64,000 nt of DNA from Methanoculleus methanifontis (GTDB lineage Archaea > Halobacteriota > Methanomicrobia > Methanomicrobiales > Methanoculleaceae), in contig NZ_VCYI01000001.1 in NCBI RefSeq assembly GCF_030464365.1, positions 186,001 to 250,000 of the forward strand, given 5' to 3'. Position 1 is the first letter of the stretch, and the number at the start of each line of letters is the position of its first letter. Positions 58,471 to 64,000 of the stretch are shown here, one piece after another. Position numbers and translations under genes: made by a program. The notes beneath the pieces are model-generated. The model saw nothing but the letters and a program-made list of their open reading frames with translations. It searched no databases and was not told where the DNA came from.

Positions 58471-61400
58471 GTCGCACCCTTCGCGGGTGCGTGGATTGAA
58501 ATCGGAGGTCGGTGCGCAGGAGGAGTATCCTGAAACCGTCGCACCCTTCGCGGGTGCGTGGATTGAAATTCTTTCTGTAGGTCGGAGACGGCCCGCTGAT
58601 GAGCGGGTCGCACCCTTCGCGGGTGCGTGGATTGAAATGCGTCCGCGTCACCCCCCGCGGCCTCCGCCCGCTTCGTCGCACCCTTCGCGGGTGCGTGGAT
58701 TGAAATATGTCGTCGGTGAGGTCGCCGAAGACCTGCTCAGTCGCACCCTTCGCGGGTGCGTGGATTGAAATTCGTGCGTCTCGTCGCCGGCGAGCACCGG
58801 GTCGGTGTCGCACCCTTCGCGGGTGCGTGGATTGAAATGACCGGAGGCGGTCCGCTGGAGGCCCTGGCGGTCGGTCGCACCCTTCGCGGGTGCGTGGATT
58901 GAAATCTGAGGTAACCATGACAAACGACAGACAGTATATAGTCGCACCCTTCGCGGGTGCGTGGATTGAAATTTCTGCCCATCTTCGTAGTACCAGATCT
59001 GCCGGGTCGCACCCTTCGCGGGTGCGTGGATTGAAATGGCATCCAGTCCGTCCGTAGCGGGATATACGCCGTCGCACCCTTCGCGGGTGCGTGGATTGAA
59101 ATCAGAACTTGCGCTCGATGTCGCCGTTGTCCTTGCGTCGCACCCTTCGCGGGTGCGTGGATTGAAATCGGCGGCAGAGGGTTCATGGGTCAGCGTCCCG
59201 CCGCGTCGCACCCTTCGCGGGTGCGTGGATTGAAATCGGTCGGACGTGCTGGCGGCGCTCCTGACGGCGTGGTCGCACCCTTCGCGGGTGCGTGGATTGA
59301 AATAAATCCGCGGAGCAGCTCCGCGGGCACCCCCGGATGGTCGCACCCTTCGCGGGTGCGTGGATTGAAATGCCGAGGCGTACCGGGAGTGGTGCCGGGA
59401 GCAGTGTCGCACCCTTCGCGGGTGCGTGGATTGAAATTGCTTGGGGTTGCATGGATATCGATTAACCATATCGTCGCACCCTTCGCGGGTGCGTGGATTG
59501 AAATATGCAGGGTGAGGTCCGTCGCGCGGCGGAAGAAGGTCGCACCCTTCGCGGGTGCGTGGATTGAAATCCGATCCCGTTCATCTTCGGGGTCATTGCC
59601 TGGGCGAGTCGCACCCTTCGCGGGTGCGTGGATTGAAATATCCTCGTAAAACCGAAGGGCAAGTCTGCCATCGAGTCGCACCCTTCGCGGGTGCGTGGAT
59701 TGAAATTGCGGGTCCGGGACCGTGCTCACTGCCGCAAAGAGTCGCACCCTTCGCGGGTGCGTGGATTGAAATTCTTCGGCCCGCTCATCGTTGGCGCCGG
59801 CAACATAGTCGCACCCTTCGCGGGTGCGTGGATTGAAATCCCCTCAGCCGCCGGGGGAGTCAGCAAGTATCCGGGTCGCACCCTTCGCGGGTGCGTGGAT
59901 TGAAATCTGGCGCGGGCCTGCACGATCGACGACATGAGGGGGGTCGCACCCTTCGCGGGTGCGTGGATTGAAATCACCAGGCAGGGAGTGCGATCGCTTC
60001 CTGCGCTGTCGCACCCTTCGCGGGTGCGTGGATTGAAATTACGTCGCCGCGTTCGAGGACGGCGACCAACCGCGTCGCACCCTTCGCGGGTGCGTGGATT
60101 GAAATGAGGACGGCGACCAACCGCATCACGTCACCGAGGTCGCACCCTTCGCGGGTGCGTGGATTGAAATCAGATTATCCCAGATGTGCGCCGGCGCCCC
60201 GGACAGTCGCACCCTTCGCGGGTGCGTGGATTGAAATTGGGGTCCCTGGGGGCATATCATGGGTGGCTAAAGTCGCACCCTTCGCGGGTGCGTGGATTGA
60301 AATAACTGGGAAACAAACTCATAAAACTCATAAACTCGTCGCACCCTTCGCGGGTGCGTGGATTGAAATGGGCGTCGGGTCCATCGGCACATCGGCAAGC
60401 ACGAACGTCGCACCCTTCGCGGGTGCGTGGATTGAAATACCCTGGTTCGGGGGGCGATACTACGTGATGCCTGCTGTCGCACCCTTCGCGGGTGCGTGGA
60501 TTGAAATACCCTCTCCCTCGACTACGACTATCCGACGGCGCGTCGCACCCTTCGCGGGTGCGTGGATTGAAATAGGATCTCCATTTTATGGAGGGTTTGA
60601 GGCCCACTTGTCGCACCCTTCGCGGGTGCGTGGATTGAAATCTCCAGGTCACGTTCCATCACCCGGGCGTGCCGAGTCGCACCCTTCGCGGGTGCGTGGA
60701 TTGAAATCTCCAGGTCACGTTCCATCACCCGGGCGTGCCGAGTCGCACCCTTCGCGGGTGCGTGGATTGAAATATCCTCGTAAAACCGAAGGGCAAGTCT
60801 GCCATCGAGTCGCACCCTTCGCGGGTGCGTGGATTGAAATTCCTCCTCACGGGCAGCCTGGAGACCGCGGCACACGTCGCACCCTTCGCGGGTGCGTGGA
60901 TTGAAATGTCTACGGCGGCCAGTTTCGGCTCGGTTCCGCCGTCGCACCCTTCGCGGGTGCGTGGATTGAAATAAGGCAGTCGTCGTGGGGGTGATGTGCG
61001 ATGAGTGGTCGCACCCTTCGCGGGTGCGTGGATTGAAATCTCACAGGGCAGTGGGAAAAATTGCCCCGGTTCAGGTCGCACCCTTCGCGGGTGCGTGGAT
61101 TGAAATTCTCTTCGAGCGCCTTCTCCACCTCTTCGAGCGTCGTCGCACCCTTCGCGGGTGCGTGGATTGAAATCGGCTCGGTGATCCGCACCTGGTTGAG
61201 CACCGGGTCGCACCCTTCGCGGGTGCGTGGATTGAAATACCAACCCGAGCACCGGTCACGTCAAGATCCGAACGTCGCACCCTTCGCGGGTGCGTGGATT
61301 GAAATCCCTGATACTCCTTACTGGTATCGTGGATCTCGATCGTCGCACCCTTCGCGGGTGCGTGGATTGAAATCCGTTCGGCGTCGAGTGCAAAGCGCAG

Positions 61401-64000
61401 GAACGGATCGTCGCACCCTTCGCGGGTGCGTGGATTGAAATTCCTTCGGCGAGGTGCCCGTATGACTCCCTCCGGTGTCGCACCCTTCGCGGGTGCGTGG
61501 ATTGAAATGTCATGCAGAAGACTCAGATGGACACCAGCGACTTGTCGCACCCTTCGCGGGTGCGTGGATTGAAATCACCTCCCGGCCCTCCTGGATAACG
61601 CACAGACGCGCGTCGCACCCTTCGCGGGTGCGTGGATTGAAATCAGGAGTTGTGCGGGTATTCGCTGCTCCAGGATGTCGCACCCTTCGCGGGTGCGTGG
61701 ATTGAAATACATTGCGCGCCGCCCCAATCTCCACGTACTCCGGCGTCGCACCCTTCGCGGGTGCGTGGATTGAAATTCGGGGCGACGCGGACCTACGGCG
61801 ATGCGCTCCGCCAGTCGCACCCTTCGCGGGTGCGTGGATTGAAATCCCTCCGCCTCGCCGGGCTTGCTCTCGCCCCACAGTCGCACCCTTCGCGGGTGCG
61901 TGGATTGAAATGGCATCGATTATGCGTTCGACCTCAAAAACCCCCGGTCGCACCCTTCGCGGGTGCGTGGATTGAAATTGCAGCGTCGCACCGCCCATAT
62001 CCCGTCGTGCCGCGTGTCGCACCCTTCGCGGGTGCGTGGATTGAAATGAGGCTGCGAGCGGGGGAGATCCGCTCTCCGCTGCTGTCGCACCCTTCGCGGG
62101 TGCGTGGATTGAAATGCGTTCGTCAGCCCGGAAGTCACGATTGACAACGTCGCACCCTTCGCGGGTGCGTGGATTGAAATGGCAAGGGACCGGGGATCTC
62201 GTTCCTGAGGTGACACAGTCGCACCCTTCGCGGGTGCGTGGATTGAAATGTGCGGGGCGTCGGAGACAAGACCATCAGGTGATTGTCGCACCCTTCGCGG
62301 GTGCGTGGATTGAAATCTCATTGCGGCGCGGAGAAGCCTCAAGAAACTCGTCGCACCCTTCGCGGGTGCGTGGATTGAAATGCCATCGTCGCGGCCCTCG
62401 TCTCGGGGCTGCTCGTGTCGCACCCTTCGCGGGTGCGTGGATTGAAATCAGAACTCTGCCACAATCCGCCCGGAAACCCGCGCGTCGCACCCTTCGCGGG
62501 TGCGTGGATTGAAATGGGCGGAAGTATCTCTACGAGAACCCCGCGATTCGTGTCGCACCCTTCGCGGGTGCGTGGATTGAAATTCGTAGAGCCTGCGGAC
62601 AGTGATCGCGTCGTCGGTCGCACCCTTCGCGGGTGCGTGGATTGAAATCGGTGCCGAGCCCGAACTCCGTGAGCATCGTGCCCCGTCGCACCCTTCGCGG
62701 GTGCGTGGATTGAAATAACCAGAAATTGTGTCACAGTTTAATGGATGCAATGTCGCACCCTTCGCGGGTGCGTGGATTGAAATACCCCCCGCGCCGCGCA
62801 CCCTCATATAGGTCCGGTCGCACCCTTCGCGGGTGCGTGGATTGAAATTCCTCCGCGATGATCCGCTCATATTCCGCTCGGGGGGTCGCACCCTTCGCGG
62901 GTGCGTGGATTGAAATCAAACCCTAATAATCTATAATCATCTAACACACTAGTCGCACCCTTCGCGGGTGCGTGGATTGAAATTGAATATACTCCCACAT
63001 GATACATCCAGCCTGAAATGTCGCACCCTTCGCGGGTGCGTGGATTGAAATGCCTCGACGAGGAGCTGTGCCTCCTTGAGCCGGGCGTCGCACCCTTCGC
63101 GGGTGCGTGGATTGAAATCAAATCCGGTCGCGGTCTGATAACAGTATCCTACAGTCGCACCCTTCGCGGGTGCGTGGATTGAAATCACTTTGAGCTGGAT
63201 GACAACCCGGCGCTCTCGGGTCGCACCCTTCGCGGGTGCGTGGATTGAAATTCCTTTCTGCTGCGCCTTGGCATCCCAGACATAGTCGCACCCTTCGCGG
63301 GTGCGTGGATTGAAATGGTGATTGTCTGCGAGAGTTCCACCCCAGCCTCGTCGTCGCACCCTTCGCGGGTGCGTGGATTGAAATAGGGGTACCCAACTCC
63401 GAGTGCATCAATGAGGAGTCGCACCCTTCGCGGGTGCGTGGATTGAAATTTGACGAATGTGGCGTAGGCGTCCTCGTAGTTCCCGTCGCACCCTTCGCGG
63501 GTGCGTGGATTGAAATTTTCCATACTTGCCTCCAGGGATCTTGCATTTAAGGTCGCACCCTTCGCGGGTGCGTGGATTGAAATATGCGGTCTCCTCGAAA
63601 AAGCCGTCGGCGGGAATCGAGTCGCACCCTTCGCGGGTGCGTGGATTGAAATCCCGCTTTGCGGGGATTTTCCTCTCCTTTCGAATCGTCGCACCCTTCG
63701 CGGGTGCGTGGATTGAAATGTCTGCACGATCACCCACTGGGTCGCCCGCTGCACCGTCGCACCCTTCGCGGGTGCGTGGATTGAAATGCCGAGATCGTGA
63801 GGTTCGTGCCGGTCTCAGACCGTCGCACCCTTCGCGGGTGCGTGGATTGAAATTCCAAGCATCCTTCGACAACCTCCAAATCTCCGGTAGTCGCACCCTT
63901 CGCGGGTGCGTGGATTGAAATCCACGTCGCCGGACGGTGGCAACCCTTGGTGTCGCGTCGCACCCTTCGCGGGTGCGTGGATTGAAATAACTCCGATGCG
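58471..64000 (+). CRISPR. Type I-C CRISPR array, 83 repeats in window, continues beyond
   Basis: I counted 83 copies of a 32-base repeat, first at 58471-58502 and last at 63957-63988, then 12 bases of a further spacer at the window edge. Each repeat begins GTCGCACCCTTCGCGGGTGC and ends GTGGATTGAAAT. The inner GCACCC/GGGTGC arms form a hairpin with loop TTCGC. Spacers are 33-37 bases, giving a period near 67. The repeats look identical throughout, also in the last ones, so the array does not show trailer decay in the window. The repeat type, ATTGAAA(T/C) 3' end and the neighbouring cas genes all match type I-C. The 82 complete spacers have no visible source in this window. Confidence 0.97.

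Noticed and set aside
61981-61992. CAGCGTCGCACC as a possible degenerate repeat
   Set aside because: It is spacer sequence. Only GTCGCACC matches by chance, and the true repeats flank it at normal spacing.
58323-63963. Many open frames across the array, translating to APFAGAWIEI or FNPRTREGCD repeats
   Set aside because: They are the CRISPR repeat read in different frames. The 32-base repeat has no stop in several frames, which creates false proteins.

Overview
The window comes from a high-GC euryarchaeon, most likely a hydrogenotrophic methanogen of the Methanomicrobiales (a Methanoculleus-like organism). This is inferred from the gene content: WtpA-type tungstate-binding protein, archaeal ATP-dependent DNA ligase, NreA-like repair protein with a C-terminal PCNA-binding motif, and a GIDDTD-domain protein. 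It also fits the TATA boxes 25-40 bp upstream of starts, GGTGA/GAGGTG ribosome-binding sites, and S-layer-like secreted proteins with N-glycosylation sequons. No rRNA or tRNA gene was found.

Layout. 1-5.8 kb holds CTP synthase (cut by the window edge), a hot-dog thioesterase, an unknown protein, a PAS-only sensor and a metallo-beta-lactamase-fold hydrolase. 6.0-22.2 kb is a dense molybdate/tungstate island. It contains two TupABC-type clusters, one ModABC cluster with an embedded TrmO-like gene, one WtpABC cluster, a MOT1-type permease, a relative of the bacterial molybdenum storage protein, a small winged-helix protein and a GIDDTD-domain protein. A frameshifted SemiSWEET gene lies between MOT1 and the Wtp cluster. 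22.4-28.5 kb carries hisD, two HEAT-repeat proteins (one with an odd internal repeat), a copper P-type ATPase and an overlapping 50-residue YHS protein.

28.7-31.5 kb has an OB/HD-domain protein, a glycosyltransferase and a DJ-1/PfpI protein. 32-35.6 kb encodes two exported SdrD-B-like proteins, one with an acidic decapeptide tail. 35.7-45 kb is housekeeping: DNA ligase, NreA-like protein, an AIM24-like protein, an HNH protein, a YgiQ-type radical SAM enzyme, a PPC-domain protein and an acyltransferase. 45.5-49.6 kb is a three-gene exported-protein cluster whose outer members are paralogues.

49.7-64 kb is a defence region. A degenerate RNase III gene is followed by a complete type I-C CRISPR-Cas operon (cas3-cas5-cas8c-cas7-cas4-cas1-cas2), a leader, and a large array. 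I count 83 copies of a 32-bp repeat, and the array runs off the window. Two spacers are duplicated and two neighbouring spacers share 19 bases, which suggests overlapping protospacers.

How the parts fit: the island would supply Mo and W, the metals of formylmethanofuran and formate dehydrogenases, through redundant high-affinity importers with a possible storage protein. Three of its promoters share a CCATTAA-type motif, so they may share a regulator. No wholly new defence system was seen. The most unusual points are the density of the Mo/W island, the storage-protein homologue, the QHD-FGGP repeat protein, the long structured leaders of the exported-protein genes, and the RNase III remnant beside the CRISPR locus.
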